From Mycobacterium ahvazicum (GTDB lineage: Bacteria; Actinomycetota; Actinomycetes; Mycobacteriales; Mycobacteriaceae), in contig NZ_FXEG02000002.1 in the NCBI RefSeq assembly GCF_900176255.2, positions 1,612,001 through 1,676,000 on the forward strand: a stretch of 64,000 nt of DNA. The letters are read 5' to 3'. The notes below the pieces were generated by a model. The model was not told the DNA's origin. It saw only the letters and a program-made list of their open reading frames with translations, and did not search any database. Numbering within the stretch: position 1 is the stretch's first letter; every line of letters starts with the position of its first letter. Positions 9,751-17,694 of the stretch are shown piece after piece. The translations under genes were made by a program, and so were the position numbers.

Positions 9751-10589
9751 GGATCAAGGATGCCTGACTGACGTCCGCCCTGTGCCGCAATGTCACCCCT
9801 GGGCGCGGCGTCGGGCGGCCCGCTGACCGGTTCCAGCTCGGGGCGTTTGGGGAACCGGCCGTCGGCCGCGGACAGGCCGCGCATCCGTCGCCACAACCAG
9901 GGGAAGAAATTGTCCTGCGTCCAGCGCAGCTTGCCGTAGGCGCCGTCGGCGATGGACAGCTGGGTGGGATTGGGGTGTGCTGCGGCCCAATCATGGCTGC
10001 TGTCAGGCAAATTGAGGGCCTCGGCGGCCGCGGCGGCGAACAGAATATGGCCCTTGGGGGACGCGTGCACGCGGTCGTAGCTCCAGGTGTCCCAATCGCG
10101 CATCGAGGCCGCGTTGTACAGGTCGATCAGCTTGAATCCGTAGCGGCCGGCGGCGACGGTGATCGCGTTGTTCATCCGGGCCAGCCGTTTGGACACGATG
10201 CGGCCGAACGGCAGGAATTGAGCGACGTTCGGGAAGGTCGTCGTCACCACCGTCGCGCCCGATCTGGCCAGCGCGGCATAAACGTAGTCGAGCTCGGCCA
10301 GCGCCCGCGGGAATTGTCGCCCGGGCTGGATGACGTCATTCATGCCGGCGCAAATGGTGATCAAATCCGGCTTCATCGCCAGGGCGGGTGGAATTTGCTC
10401 CGTGAGCACATCGCCGAGCTTCTTACCGCGGACCGCGAGGTTGGCGTACTGCAGCCCGGGGTAGAGGGTATCGAGCATGACGGCGAGTCGATCGGCAAAG
10501 CCCAAGAGGCCGGTGGTTTCGTCACCGTCCCAAAGACCTTCGGTTTGGCTGTCGCCGAGGGCGACGAACCTGGAGTATCCGGCCCGCAT
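9747..10589 (-). CDS. SGNH/GDSL-type esterase
   Basis: A 280-residue SGNH hydrolase with block I FVALGDSQTEGLWDG (catalytic Ser), a Gly block, block III ICAGMNDV (Asn) and block V DRVHASPKGH (Asp and His). It would act as an esterase, lipase or carbohydrate deacetylase, and no clear signal peptide is present. I took the ATG at 10589 (MRAGYSRF); an ATG at 10643 would add 18 residues of poor quality. The much longer minus-strand frame upstream is antisense to the acyl-CoA synthetase gene and is not real. Its stop overlaps the dedA-like start. Confidence 0.82.
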   Translation of the reverse strand: MRAGYSRFVALGDSQTEGLWDGDETTGLLGFADRLAVMLDTLYPGLQYANLAVRGKKLGDVLTEQIPPALAMKPDLITICAGMNDVIQPGRQFPRALAELDYVYAALARSGATVVTTTFPNVAQFLPFGRIVSKRLARMNNAITVAAGRYGFKLIDLYNAASMRDWDTWSYDRVHASPKGHILFAAAAAEALNLPDSSHDWAAAHPNPTQLSIADGAYGKLRWTQDNFFPWLWRRMRGLSAADGRFPKRPELEPVSGPPDAAPRGDIAAQGGRQSGILDP

Positions 10590-10703
10590 CGCTCCGTACA
10601 CGATGCCGAGACTAAACCCGTTGCTATTTCCAGTGCGTGACATCCACCGCGAAACGCTGTTGTAGCGTGACTCTCGCCGGACCACGCGGCGTGAGGAGAG
10701 GTA

Positions 10704-12350
10704 GTGGAATTCAATCTCGCCCAAGTGTTCTCGGCTGTTGCTGCCGCCAATCCCGATCGCGACTGCATTGTATTTGGTCACCGACGATTCACTTACTCGC
10801 AAACTGACGAACGGGCCCGCCGGCTCGCTCGGGCGCTGAACTCGTGGGGACTCGGCGTGCGCCGGGAACGCCACGAGCTGGCCCCGCACGAATCCGGTCA
10901 AAGCCATCTCGGCCTGTACCTGGCCAACGGCAACGAGTACCTGGAGGGCATGCTCGGGGCGTACCAGGCGCGGGTGGCCCCGTTCAACGTCAACTATCGC
11001 TACGTCGCCGACGAATTGGTCTATCTGCTGGGCAATGCCGGCGCGGACGCGGTCATGTACCAGGCGCGGTTCGCCCCGACGCTGGCTGAGGCGCTGGATC
11101 GGCTGCCGTCGATGCGGCTGATCCACGTCGACGACGAGTCCGGGAACGATCCGTTGCCCTCCGCGGTGCGGTACGAGGAACTGCTGGCCTTTTACGGCGG
11201 GGGGGCGTCCGACGAGCCGCTGGACCTCGCGTTGTCGCCCGACGACCTCTACGTTCTCTACACCGGCGGCACCACCGGGATGCCCAAGGCGGTGCTGTGG
11301 CGCCAGCACGACATCTACATGAACGCCATGGGCGGGCGACCGCCGTTCGGCGGCGACCCGATGACCAGCCTCGACGACATCGTCGAACGCTCGCGTCCGG
11401 GCGGACCCGCGTCGATGACGTGCGCGCCGCTGATGCACGGCGCGGCACAGTGGGCGGCGTTCATCAACCTCTGCAGTGGGCGGCCGTTTGTGATGGCCCC
11501 GACGACCACCCATTTCGATCCGGCCGAAGCGTGGGCGCTGGCCAGCGCCGAACGCGTGATGTCGCTGTCCTTCGTCGGCGACGCCTTCGGGCGGCCGCTG
11601 ATCGACGCGCTCGAGTCCGGGGACTACGACCTGTCCGGGTTGCTGATTCTGGTCACCGGCGGAGCGGCGCTGAGCGCTCCGCTCAAGCAGCGATTCCTCG
11701 ATTTGCTGCCGCAGTTGACGATCCTGGACGCGGGGGGATCGTCGGAGTCCGGGAACCAGATGGGGCAGGTGTCCAGCCGCCAGCAGGGCGGCAGCGGCCG
11801 GTTCGCCCCGAACCCGGGTGCGGTGGTGGTCAGCGAGGACATGACCCGGATTCTGTCGCCCGGCGACGACGAAATCGGCTGGCTGGCCCAACAGGGCCTG
11901 ATACCGCTGGGCTACCTCGGCGACCCGGACAAGACCGCCCGGACCTTCCCGGTGATCGACGGGATCCGGCATTCGGTTCCCGGGGATCGGGCCCGCTGGT
12001 TCGCCGACGGCGAGATCGAGTTGCTGGGCCGCGATTCGGTGACGATCAACTCCGGCGGCGAGAAGATCTTCGCTGAAGAGGTCGAAGCCGCGATCGCCGA
12101 GCATCCGTCGGTGTACGACGTGATCGTGACGGGCCGGCCCAGCACCCGGTGGGGAAACGAGGTCGTCGCGATCGTCGCGCTGGCCGAGGGCCAAACCGCG
12201 GATGCCGACAGCATCCTCGCGGAGGCGGCCCGCCACATCGCGCGCTACAAGCTGCCGAAGGCGATCGTCTTCCGCGACCGCCTGCAACGGTCGCCGTCCG
12301 GCAAGGCCGACTACCGGTGGGCGAAAGCCCAAGCGGCACAAGATGTCTGA
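10704..12350 (+). CDS. acyl-CoA synthetase (FadD-type)
   Basis: A 548-residue ANL-superfamily ligase. The P-loop motif YTGGTTGMPKA is near residue 187, the A5-like DAGGSSESG near 345, and the hinge lysine region INSGGEKIFAEEVE and C-terminal SPSGKADYRW near the end. The A5 motif differs from the usual YGxTE, as in several mycobacterial FadD proteins that act on steroid or branched acids. The substrate is not resolved. It starts at GTG or ATG near 10704 after GGAGAGG. It is divergent from the SGNH gene and overlaps the permease gene by 8 bases. Confidence 0.87.
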   Translation: MEFNLAQVFSAVAAANPDRDCIVFGHRRFTYSQTDERARRLARALNSWGLGVRRERHELAPHESGQSHLGLYLANGNEYLEGMLGAYQARVAPFNVNYRYVADELVYLLGNAGADAVMYQARFAPTLAEALDRLPSMRLIHVDDESGNDPLPSAVRYEELLAFYGGGASDEPLDLALSPDDLYVLYTGGTTGMPKAVLWRQHDIYMNAMGGRPPFGGDPMTSLDDIVERSRPGGPASMTCAPLMHGAAQWAAFINLCSGRPFVMAPTTTHFDPAEAWALASAERVMSLSFVGDAFGRPLIDALESGDYDLSGLLILVTGGAALSAPLKQRFLDLLPQLTILDAGGSSESGNQMGQVSSRQQGGSGRFAPNPGAVVVSEDMTRILSPGDDEIGWLAQQGLIPLGYLGDPDKTARTFPVIDGIRHSVPGDRARWFADGEIELLGRDSVTINSGGEKIFAEEVEAAIAEHPSVYDVIVTGRPSTRWGNEVVAIVALAEGQTADADSILAEAARHIARYKLPKAIVFRDRLQRSPSGKADYRWAKAQAAQDV

Positions 12351-13416
12351 GCAGAACTGGGTGCCCCGGCAGATTCGGGGCCGCGCGGGCGTCGCGATGG
12401 GTGTTCTCGTCACGGTGGCTGTGTTCGTCGTGGGGCTGCTCTGGGCGAAGTGGACGCCGTACCTGGCCAGAGCCTTGAAGGCGCAGCGGACTCACCACTG
12501 GTCGGGGTCCAACATCCTCGCGGTCGGTGGCGTCCGCGCCGGGGACGCGCCGACGTGGCATGCGGCCACGACGTTCTTCCACGCGTACTTCGCCGCGATT
12601 TGGCCTGCGCTGGTGGTGGCGCTGCTGATCAGCGCGTCGGTTCAGGCGCTGGTGCCGCGGGCGTGGCTGCCGCGGGTGTTCAACCGGCGCGGGCTGATCT
12701 CGAGTGCGCTGGCCGGGGGAGTCGCGAGCATGCCGTCGATGATGTGCACGTGCTGCGCCGCGCCGGTCGCTGTCACGTTGCGGCGCACCGGCGTCACGCG
12801 CGCCGCGGCCATCGCCTACTGGCTGGGGAACCCGTTACTGAATCCCGCGGTACTCGTCTTCCTGTTCTTCGTCGCCCCCTGGCAATGGACAGTGACCCGG
12901 GCGGTGGTCGGTGTCGCGACGGTGATCTGCGTGGCCGTCTCGGTGGGTGTGGTCACGGGCGCGCGGGGCTCCGGACCGCCCGTGGCCGAGGCGATCACGC
13001 CGGCTGGTGATGAATCTGCCGGGCCGGCAATCAGATTCGTGCGTTCCCTGCTCTGCCTGTGTCTGGTCCTGTTGCCGGAATACGCGATCATGGTGCTGGT
13101 CGTCGGGGCGTGTCGGGGCTGGCTGGTGACGTTGACGCAACCGTCGCATCACGGTCTGCTGATCGTTGTGGTCGCGGCGATTGTCGGCACACTGCTTGTC
13201 ATTCCGACGGCGGGGGAGATACCGATCCTGCAGAGCCTGGCGCTGCTGGGGCTTTCGTCGGGGCCGATTGGTGCACTCCTGATCACACTTCCCGCGATCA
13301 GTGTTCCCGGTGTGGCGATGGTCGCCCGCAGTTTCGGATGGAAGGCGATCGCGACCGCCACGGGCACGGTCGTCGCGATGGGGTTACTCGGCGCTGGTGT
13401 GCTGAGCGCGTTGTAA
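12343..13416 (+). CDS. permease of the DUF318/ArsP-like family (pfam03773-type)
   Basis: A 357-residue integral membrane protein with about eight hydrophobic helices. The signature MCTCCAAPVAVTLRRTGV, followed by AYWLGNPLLNPAVLV, is the conserved cysteine-containing repeat region of this permease family. A second copy, reduced, is GEIPILQSLALLGLSSGPIGALLITLPAISVPG (in parts). Some relatives export trivalent organoarsenicals, and most are uncharacterised. The ATG at 12343 (MSEQNWVPR) lies inside the end of the acyl-CoA synthetase gene, giving an 8-base overlap and probable coupling. The longer frame upstream is arginine-rich shadow. Confidence 0.8.
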   Translation: MSEQNWVPRQIRGRAGVAMGVLVTVAVFVVGLLWAKWTPYLARALKAQRTHHWSGSNILAVGGVRAGDAPTWHAATTFFHAYFAAIWPALVVALLISASVQALVPRAWLPRVFNRRGLISSALAGGVASMPSMMCTCCAAPVAVTLRRTGVTRAAAIAYWLGNPLLNPAVLVFLFFVAPWQWTVTRAVVGVATVICVAVSVGVVTGARGSGPPVAEAITPAGDESAGPAIRFVRSLLCLCLVLLPEYAIMVLVVGACRGWLVTLTQPSHHGLLIVVVAAIVGTLLVIPTAGEIPILQSLALLGLSSGPIGALLITLPAISVPGVAMVARSFGWKAIATATGTVVAMGLLGAGVLSAL

Positions 13417-13443
13417 GGCCGTGGCCTCCGGCGGTATGCCTCG

Positions 13444-13501
13444 CGAGTGTGGGGCCTAGGGACGGGTTCAGGGCGGAATTGGTGCGTAGGCCCCACGCTC
13501 G
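13444..13501. promoter_or_regulatory. long inverted repeat upstream of the IclR gene
   Basis: Bases 13444-13458 and 13487-13501 are inverted copies matching at 14 of 15 positions (CGAGTGTGGGGCCTA and its near complement), with a 28-base spacer. It lies 23 bases before the IclR start and 27 bases after the permease stop. It could be the autoregulatory operator of the IclR protein or a transcription-ending hairpin; no T-run follows. Confidence 0.4.
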
Positions 13502-13524
13502 GCGCAACGGGTTACCGTGAACTC

Positions 13525-14328
13525 GTGCCGAAGAAGGAGCAGCGGGCCCGCGGCGAGCCGGCCGCCGATTCGCTTGTGCCGCAGTATCCGATCGAATCGG
13601 TCGACAATGCGCTCAAGCTGCTGCTCTTGCTGGGTGAGCAGCCACAGATCCGGCTGAGCGAGGCGACCCGATATCTGGGTGTGGCATCCTCCACCGCGCA
13701 CCGGCTGCTGGCGATGCTGACCTACCGCGGGTTCGTTCGTCAGGACCCGGTGTCCAAGGCCTACCTGCCCGGTCCGTCGCTGACCGGCGTGGCGTTTGCG
13801 ATCTTCGGCCGGCTCGACATTCAGGGCGCCGCCACGCCGATCATGCGTGCGCTGTCCGACCAGATCCGCGAAACCACGCACGTCGGCATGCTCGACGGCG
13901 CCAATGTCCGTTTCGTCGCCGCCGTCGAAGGCCCCGCCGCGGTTCGGGTGGCCTCCCGACTGGGACGCACAATGCCGGCGCACTGCACCTCGACGGGCAA
14001 GGTGATGCTGGCCCAGCTGTCGCAGCCGGAACTGCATGCGCTGCTGCCCGACGAGCAACTCGAGTGCATCACCGCGCGCTCGATCGCCGGTCGCGCCGAG
14101 TTGGAGGCCGAGCTCGCCCGGGTCCGCGAGCGCGGGTATGCGATCAACCACGAGGAAAGCGAGGAGGGCGTCGCCTCGGTCGCGGTGCTGATCCCGACTC
14201 GTGCGCCCGGCCTGCGGCTTGCGCTCAACGCCGCCGCACCGCAGCACCGGCTCGACGGTACCAAGCACGCACCGGTAGCGGCAGCACTTGCCAAGGCGGC
14301 CAGGGAAATTGGTGACCAACTCGGCTGA
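13525..14328 (+). CDS. IclR family transcriptional regulator
   Basis: A 267-residue IclR-type regulator. The N-terminal winged helix (SVDNALKLLLLLGE, then LSEATRYLGVASSTAHRLLAML) is followed by the GAF-like effector domain ending in the usual RARGYAINHEESEEGVASVAV-like stretch. I took the GTG at 13525 (VPKKEQRARGEP); the longer frame runs through the inverted repeat at 13444-13501. IclR proteins often control aromatic-acid catabolism. The ring-hydroxylating dioxygenase operon and pca genes lie within 9 kb, but no adjacency proves that link. Confidence 0.87.
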   Translation: MPKKEQRARGEPAADSLVPQYPIESVDNALKLLLLLGEQPQIRLSEATRYLGVASSTAHRLLAMLTYRGFVRQDPVSKAYLPGPSLTGVAFAIFGRLDIQGAATPIMRALSDQIRETTHVGMLDGANVRFVAAVEGPAAVRVASRLGRTMPAHCTSTGKVMLAQLSQPELHALLPDEQLECITARSIAGRAELEAELARVRERGYAINHEESEEGVASVAVLIPTRAPGLRLALNAAAPQHRLDGTKHAPVAAALAKAAREIGDQLG

Positions 14329-14337
14329 GACAGCCGC

Positions 14338-14986
14338 TTAGCTAGCGAAACTCGGTGTCCGGTAAGGGATTTCCGGACGCAGGAAAACGTCGTTGAGGGT
14401 GACGGTGCGCAACCGGCGGGCCCGGATGATCTCCACCAGCTGCCCGTACACTCGGGTGACCGGCGCGTGGTTGAGATGGCCGATCACGATGTTCTGCGGC
14501 GTGAAGTACTGGTTGGCCATCTTGACGATCTGGTCTTCGGAAAGCACCGCGGAATCCCGCAAGTCACCATTCCACAGCGTGGGTATCTGGTAGCCGAGGT
14601 CGGCGGCCACCGCGTCGACCACGGCGCTGTGATGGCCGTAGGGCGGCCGGAAGTAGGGTGCGGCGTCCACGCCATACGTATTGCGCAGGAACACGTCCGT
14701 GCTCTTGAGCTCGTCGGCAATCTGCTTGGGCGACAGCTTGGTCAAGTCCGGGTGCGTCCAGGTGTGGTTGGCCAGCTGAATCTGTCCGGATTCGACGAGC
14801 GGTCGAAGCAGCGGTGCGTTCTCCGTCCAGGACTTGAAAACGCCGGTGACGAAATAAGTGAGCCGCACGCCGCTGTCCTTAGCGAACTGGGTGTAGAGCC
14901 GCACCACATCGGTGTCGACCCCGTCATCGACGGTCCAAGCCAACAGATCCCCGTTGCCGGGAAGCTTGCTGAGCGCCGCGCCGCCG
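14338..14986 (-). pseudogene. polysaccharide deacetylase, catalytic part of an interrupted gene
   Basis: This part encodes most of a NodB-type carbohydrate esterase domain: TVDDG (Asp-Asp metal/catalytic motif), a YFVTGVF strand, QLANHTWTHPDLT (His-x3-His metal ligands), YFRPPYGHHS and IGHLNHAPV. The family removes acetyl groups from cell-wall or extracellular sugars. Reading upstream, the frame leaves native sequence at the centre of a perfect inverted repeat (14986) and runs into its mirror copy, so the apparent start at 15018 is artificial. The true N terminus is at 15278, beyond a 16S fragment and an adapter-like stretch. In the real genome the gene is probably intact. Confidence 0.8.
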
Positions 14987-15054
14987 GGCGGCGTGGCGCT
15001 CAGCAAGCTTCCCGGCAACGGGGATCTGGTGGCTTGGACCGTCGATGACGGGGT
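14918..15054. repeat. 68-bp near-perfect inverted repeat with 1-base centre
   Basis: Bases 14918-14985 and 14987-15054 are inverted copies around base 14986, with only two mismatches (14942 against its partner, and 14978/14994). One arm is coding sequence of the deacetylase; the other is its mirror copy and has no independent meaning. A palindrome with no spacer of this size is highly unstable in living cells and typical of template-switching or fold-back chimeras. Confidence 0.9.
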
Positions 15055-15178
<124 letters not shown>

Positions 15179-15215
15179 TCGTCGGCAGCGTCGAAAGTGT
15201 ATGAGACCACGAGAT
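15179..15215 (+). other. Illumina Nextera adapter-like sequence
   Basis: Bases 15179-15192 (TCGTCGGCAGCGTC) equal the first 14 bases of the Nextera read-1 transposase adapter. The next bases keep GTGTAT and GAGAC from the mosaic end in order but with errors. Bases 15203-15214 match 11 of 12 bases of GAGCCCACGAGA, which occurs in the complement of the read-2 adapter. Together with the adjoining 16S piece, this marks a sequencing-library artefact. Confidence 0.75.
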
Positions 15216-15278
15216 CCCGGTCACCGCAACGGTTGCCGCCACCGCGACCAGGAACCGTCGCCGGTCCAATTCGGTCAC
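15216..15278 (-). pseudogene. N-terminal signal peptide of the interrupted polysaccharide deacetylase
   Basis: From GTG at 15278 the frame reads VTELDRRRFLVAVAATVAVTG, a Tat-type signal (DRRRFL twin-arginine motif followed by a hydrophobic helix). An AAGGAG ribosome site lies about 8 bases upstream. Such a signal is expected on a secreted deacetylase, and it is on the same strand and in the right order relative to the catalytic part ending at 14986. The linker between signal and catalytic domain is missing, replaced by the chimeric bases 14987-15215. Confidence 0.7.
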
Positions 15279-15390
15279 GTGTGCACTCCTTGATCCAGTT
15301 CAACCTTTGCAAGGCTAAGCTGGCCGCCCCGGCAATCCCGCTCGTAACCGTCGAGTGTCGCCGGCAGATATGAACTTGTGACCTTCGTGG

Positions 15391-16116
15391 TCAGTCGGCT
15401 CGCAGCCGGGCGACCTCATGGCGCCAGGCGGCGTCGGTGGTGAAGGCCGGCCCCAGATCCGGCAGGTCTTCCCAGTCGGCGTCGTCGATGTCGTGCAGCG
15501 TGCCTCCGGCCGAAAGCACCCGCAACGCCATTCGGGCCAGCCCGTCGACGCTGATCGCCTGCAGCACCGCCTGCTGCAGTGTGGCTGCGGCACTGGTGAT
15601 TCCGTGCCCGCGAAGGATCACCACCGGGCGGTCGCCCATCGCGGCCACCATCTCCTTGGCCAGTCCTCGCGTGCGGATCAGCACCGCGCGTTGGTAAACC
15701 GGGACGCCGTCGCGCGCGAGCCACGCGCCAGCAATGTCATATGCCCCATAGATCGGCCGGATCGTGACGCCGGCCAGATCCGCGGCGACGACCGCCGGCG
15801 GATGCAGATGCGCGACGGCGAGGTGCTGGGCATCGGCCAGCATGGTCTCGACGTGGATGGGCAGTTCATTGGGGACCCGGTAGCCGTCGAGTTCGCCGGC
15901 GGCACCCGCACTGCCGTCGAATCGGACCAGGCGGATGTCGCTGGGCGCGGTGAAGGCCACCCCGGTATCGGAGTCGCTGCGGCAGCGCACCAGTAGCCGG
16001 TCGTCGTCGACGCGCAGGCTCAAGTGGCCGAGCATCCCGTCGACCAGGCCGCGGGCCGCGGCGATGCGGCAGCCCAGGGCGACCAGCGCGCGTTGGCTGT
16101 CCAGGTCGCCGGTCAT
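15391..16116 (-). CDS. class II aldolase/adducin family protein
   Basis: A 241-residue class II aldolase/adducin-fold protein. The metal-binding histidines are visible in AVAHLHPPAVVAADL (H-x-H) and in VILRGHGITSAA near residue 170. The family includes sugar-phosphate aldolases, epimerases and decarboxylases. In aromatic-degradation operons, members can act on ring-cleavage or side-chain intermediates. It is the last gene of the dioxygenase operon; its ATG overlaps the SDR stop as ATGA. The real substrate is unknown. Confidence 0.82.
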   Translation of the reverse strand: MTGDLDSQRALVALGCRIAAARGLVDGMLGHLSLRVDDDRLLVRCRSDSDTGVAFTAPSDIRLVRFDGSAGAAGELDGYRVPNELPIHVETMLADAQHLAVAHLHPPAVVAADLAGVTIRPIYGAYDIAGAWLARDGVPVYQRAVLIRTRGLAKEMVAAMGDRPVVILRGHGITSAAATLQQAVLQAISVDGLARMALRVLSAGGTLHDIDDADWEDLPDLGPAFTTDAAWRHEVARLRAD

Positions 16117-16919
16117 CGTGGCTGCGCCTTCGGTGTGCCGATGCCGAATCCGCCGTCCGGGTGGATGGTCTCGCCGGTGATGCCGCGGGACCGGTCGGAG
16201 GCCAAGAACAGATACGACCAGGCGTGATCCGGGCCGGAGAGCGCGACGTTCAACGGGGTGCGGGCGGCCACGTCGCGCGCCCGATTGGGGGCGTCGTCGA
16301 GTCGGGTGTCCTTGAGCCCCAGGCTGTTCAGGCCACGCAGGTCGGTATTGAGCGTGCCGCCGGGTGCCACGCCGTTGACCCGGATCCGGGGCGCCAGCTC
16401 GTGAGCCAGCGACGCGACCAGGCCGCGCACGGCGAACTTCGAGGAGACGTACAGCACGCCACCGCGCCCGGGGTAGTACGACGACGCGGACTCGGTCAGA
16501 ATGATCGACGGCCCGGTCCCGTCGCGCAGGGCCGGTACCGCCGCCTTGACGGACTGCAGATGGCTCAGCACGTTGGTGCGAAACATTTCGTCGAAAGCGA
16601 CCGCGAGGTCGTCGGCGTCGAGGTCGGCCACGCCCCGGTAGAAGTCGAAGACTCCCACGCAGTTGACCAGGATGTCGAGCCCGCCGAAGGAATCGACCGC
16701 CGCGGCCACGGCGGCGTGGTTGGCCTCGCTGGTGATCGCGTCTCCTTCGACCACCCACACGTCGGGTAGCTGTGCGCGCAGCGCATCGCACTTGTCTGGA
16801 TCGCGTTCCAGTACAGCAACTCTGGCCTCTTCGGCGATAAAAGCGTCCACGACGGCCCGCCCGATTCCGGATCCGCCGCCCACGACCAATGCACGTTTGC
16901 CGTGCAACCAGGTGGTCAC
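16113..16919 (-). CDS. SDR dehydrogenase, probable cis-dihydrodiol dehydrogenase
   Basis: A 268-residue short-chain dehydrogenase with VVGGGSGIGRAV at the N terminus, NCVG, the catalytic Ser in ESASSYYPG, the YVSSK active site and a C-terminal ITGETIHPDGGFG. Its pattern (PGRGGVLYVSSKFAVRGLV and APGGTLNTDLRGL) is like BphB/HcaB-type dihydrodiol dehydrogenases, which oxidise the cis-diol made by a ring-hydroxylating dioxygenase back to a catechol. The context agrees: dioxygenase alpha and beta genes lie just upstream. Start is GTG at 16919, sharing one base with the stop of the small protein (TAGTG). Confidence 0.82.
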   Translation of the reverse strand: MTTWLHGKRALVVGGGSGIGRAVVDAFIAEEARVAVLERDPDKCDALRAQLPDVWVVEGDAITSEANHAAVAAAVDSFGGLDILVNCVGVFDFYRGVADLDADDLAVAFDEMFRTNVLSHLQSVKAAVPALRDGTGPSIILTESASSYYPGRGGVLYVSSKFAVRGLVASLAHELAPRIRVNGVAPGGTLNTDLRGLNSLGLKDTRLDDAPNRARDVAARTPLNVALSGPDHAWSYLFLASDRSRGITGETIHPDGGFGIGTPKAQPR

Positions 16920-17170
16920 TAAGGGTCGGGGAGCAGCGGCGCCGGGGAGTTGCCCACCATCGCCGCCATCGTCGCGGGGTTCTGCCACGTCAGCGCCTCC
17001 ACCTCTAGTGCGTCCAGGCTGATCCACCGTCCCGTCCTCGGCGCGCGGATCAGCAGCCTCGATCCATTGCGGGTGTCAACTCGCTGTATCACTACTTCGG
17101 TGAATTCGTTTGCGACCGCGAGCGGTTCGCCGACCGCACCCGCCATCAACCGCTCGAGTTCGTCGTTCAC
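16919..17170 (-). CDS. small conserved-looking protein of the dioxygenase operon
   Basis: An 83-residue protein starting at GTG 17170, which overlaps the beta-subunit stop as GTGA; its own stop overlaps the SDR start. Visible segments are VNDELERLMAGAVGEPLAVANEF, EVVIQRVDTRNGSRLLIRAPR and ISLDALEVEALTWQNPAT (in parts). It looks like one small alpha/beta domain without cysteines, so it is not a ferredoxin. I recall similar short proteins labelled dihydrodiol dehydrogenase in mycobacteria, a name its size does not support. A role as an accessory subunit is a guess from the tight coupling. Confidence 0.7.
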   Translation of the reverse strand: MNDELERLMAGAVGEPLAVANEFTEVVIQRVDTRNGSRLLIRAPRTGRWISLDALEVEALTWQNPATMAAMVGNSPAPLLPDP

Positions 17171-17694
17171 AGGAACACCGCCAGGTTCTGCATCCGCAAC
17201 ACCGACTCGTCGGCGCTGATCGTGCGCCGCGCGAGTTTCCATCGATCATCGCACCAGCGCAACAGGTCCTCGCGCCCGCACGACATCAGCGCGCTCTCGT
17301 TGACATCGCCGCGACTGCGGAACAGCAGTTCGGCGGATTCGACCACCAGGTGCTCGGCATCATCGGACTCGAATGTACGCACGTTGGTGATGAAGTGGCG
17401 TAACCGCGACGGCGGATCCTCGGCCCACACGTGGTCGGTGCCCATTCGCGCCACCCGCTGGCTCAGCGAGTACTTGTCCTCGTCGAAGTGAGCCATCCCG
17501 GGCGAGGTGTCGAACCCGGCTCCGCGTGCGGTCGTGACGCGTACCGGCATCCGGTAGCGGACGTCGTCGGTCAGGGTGTCCAGCCACGCCTCGTAGTGCT
17601 TGGCATCCAGCAGGTAGGCCTCGTCCACCAGAAACTGATGGGCCTGAAGATGCCGGGTGTCACCAAAGGGCAAGGACCGCAGGGCCTTTCTCAC
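17167..17694 (-). CDS. aromatic ring-hydroxylating dioxygenase, beta subunit
   Basis: A 175-residue small subunit with the NTF2/SnoaL-like fold of dioxygenase beta chains: HQFLVDEAYLLDAKHYEAWLDTLTDDVRYRMPV near the N terminus (in parts) and RLRHFITNVR in the middle. It shapes and stabilises the alpha3beta3 hexamer and has no metal of its own. Start is GTG at 17694, overlapping the alpha stop as GTGA. The nearest functional class by pattern is phenylpropionate/cinnamate or biphenyl-type dioxygenase; the substrate cannot be fixed. Confidence 0.87.
   Translation of the reverse strand: MRKALRSLPFGDTRHLQAHQFLVDEAYLLDAKHYEAWLDTLTDDVRYRMPVRVTTARGAGFDTSPGMAHFDEDKYSLSQRVARMGTDHVWAEDPPSRLRHFITNVRTFESDDAEHLVVESAELLFRSRGDVNESALMSCGREDLLRWCDDRWKLARRTISADESVLRMQNLAVFL

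Noticed and set aside
10644..12413. Long N-terminal part of an 888-codon minus-strand frame
   Set aside because: It is antisense to the acyl-CoA synthetase gene. Only the last 280 codons (SGNH hydrolase) have protein-family features.
14987..15054. A functional hairpin or novel RNA element
   Set aside because: The second arm is just the mirror of coding sequence, and it sits directly beside foreign 16S and adapter-like bases.
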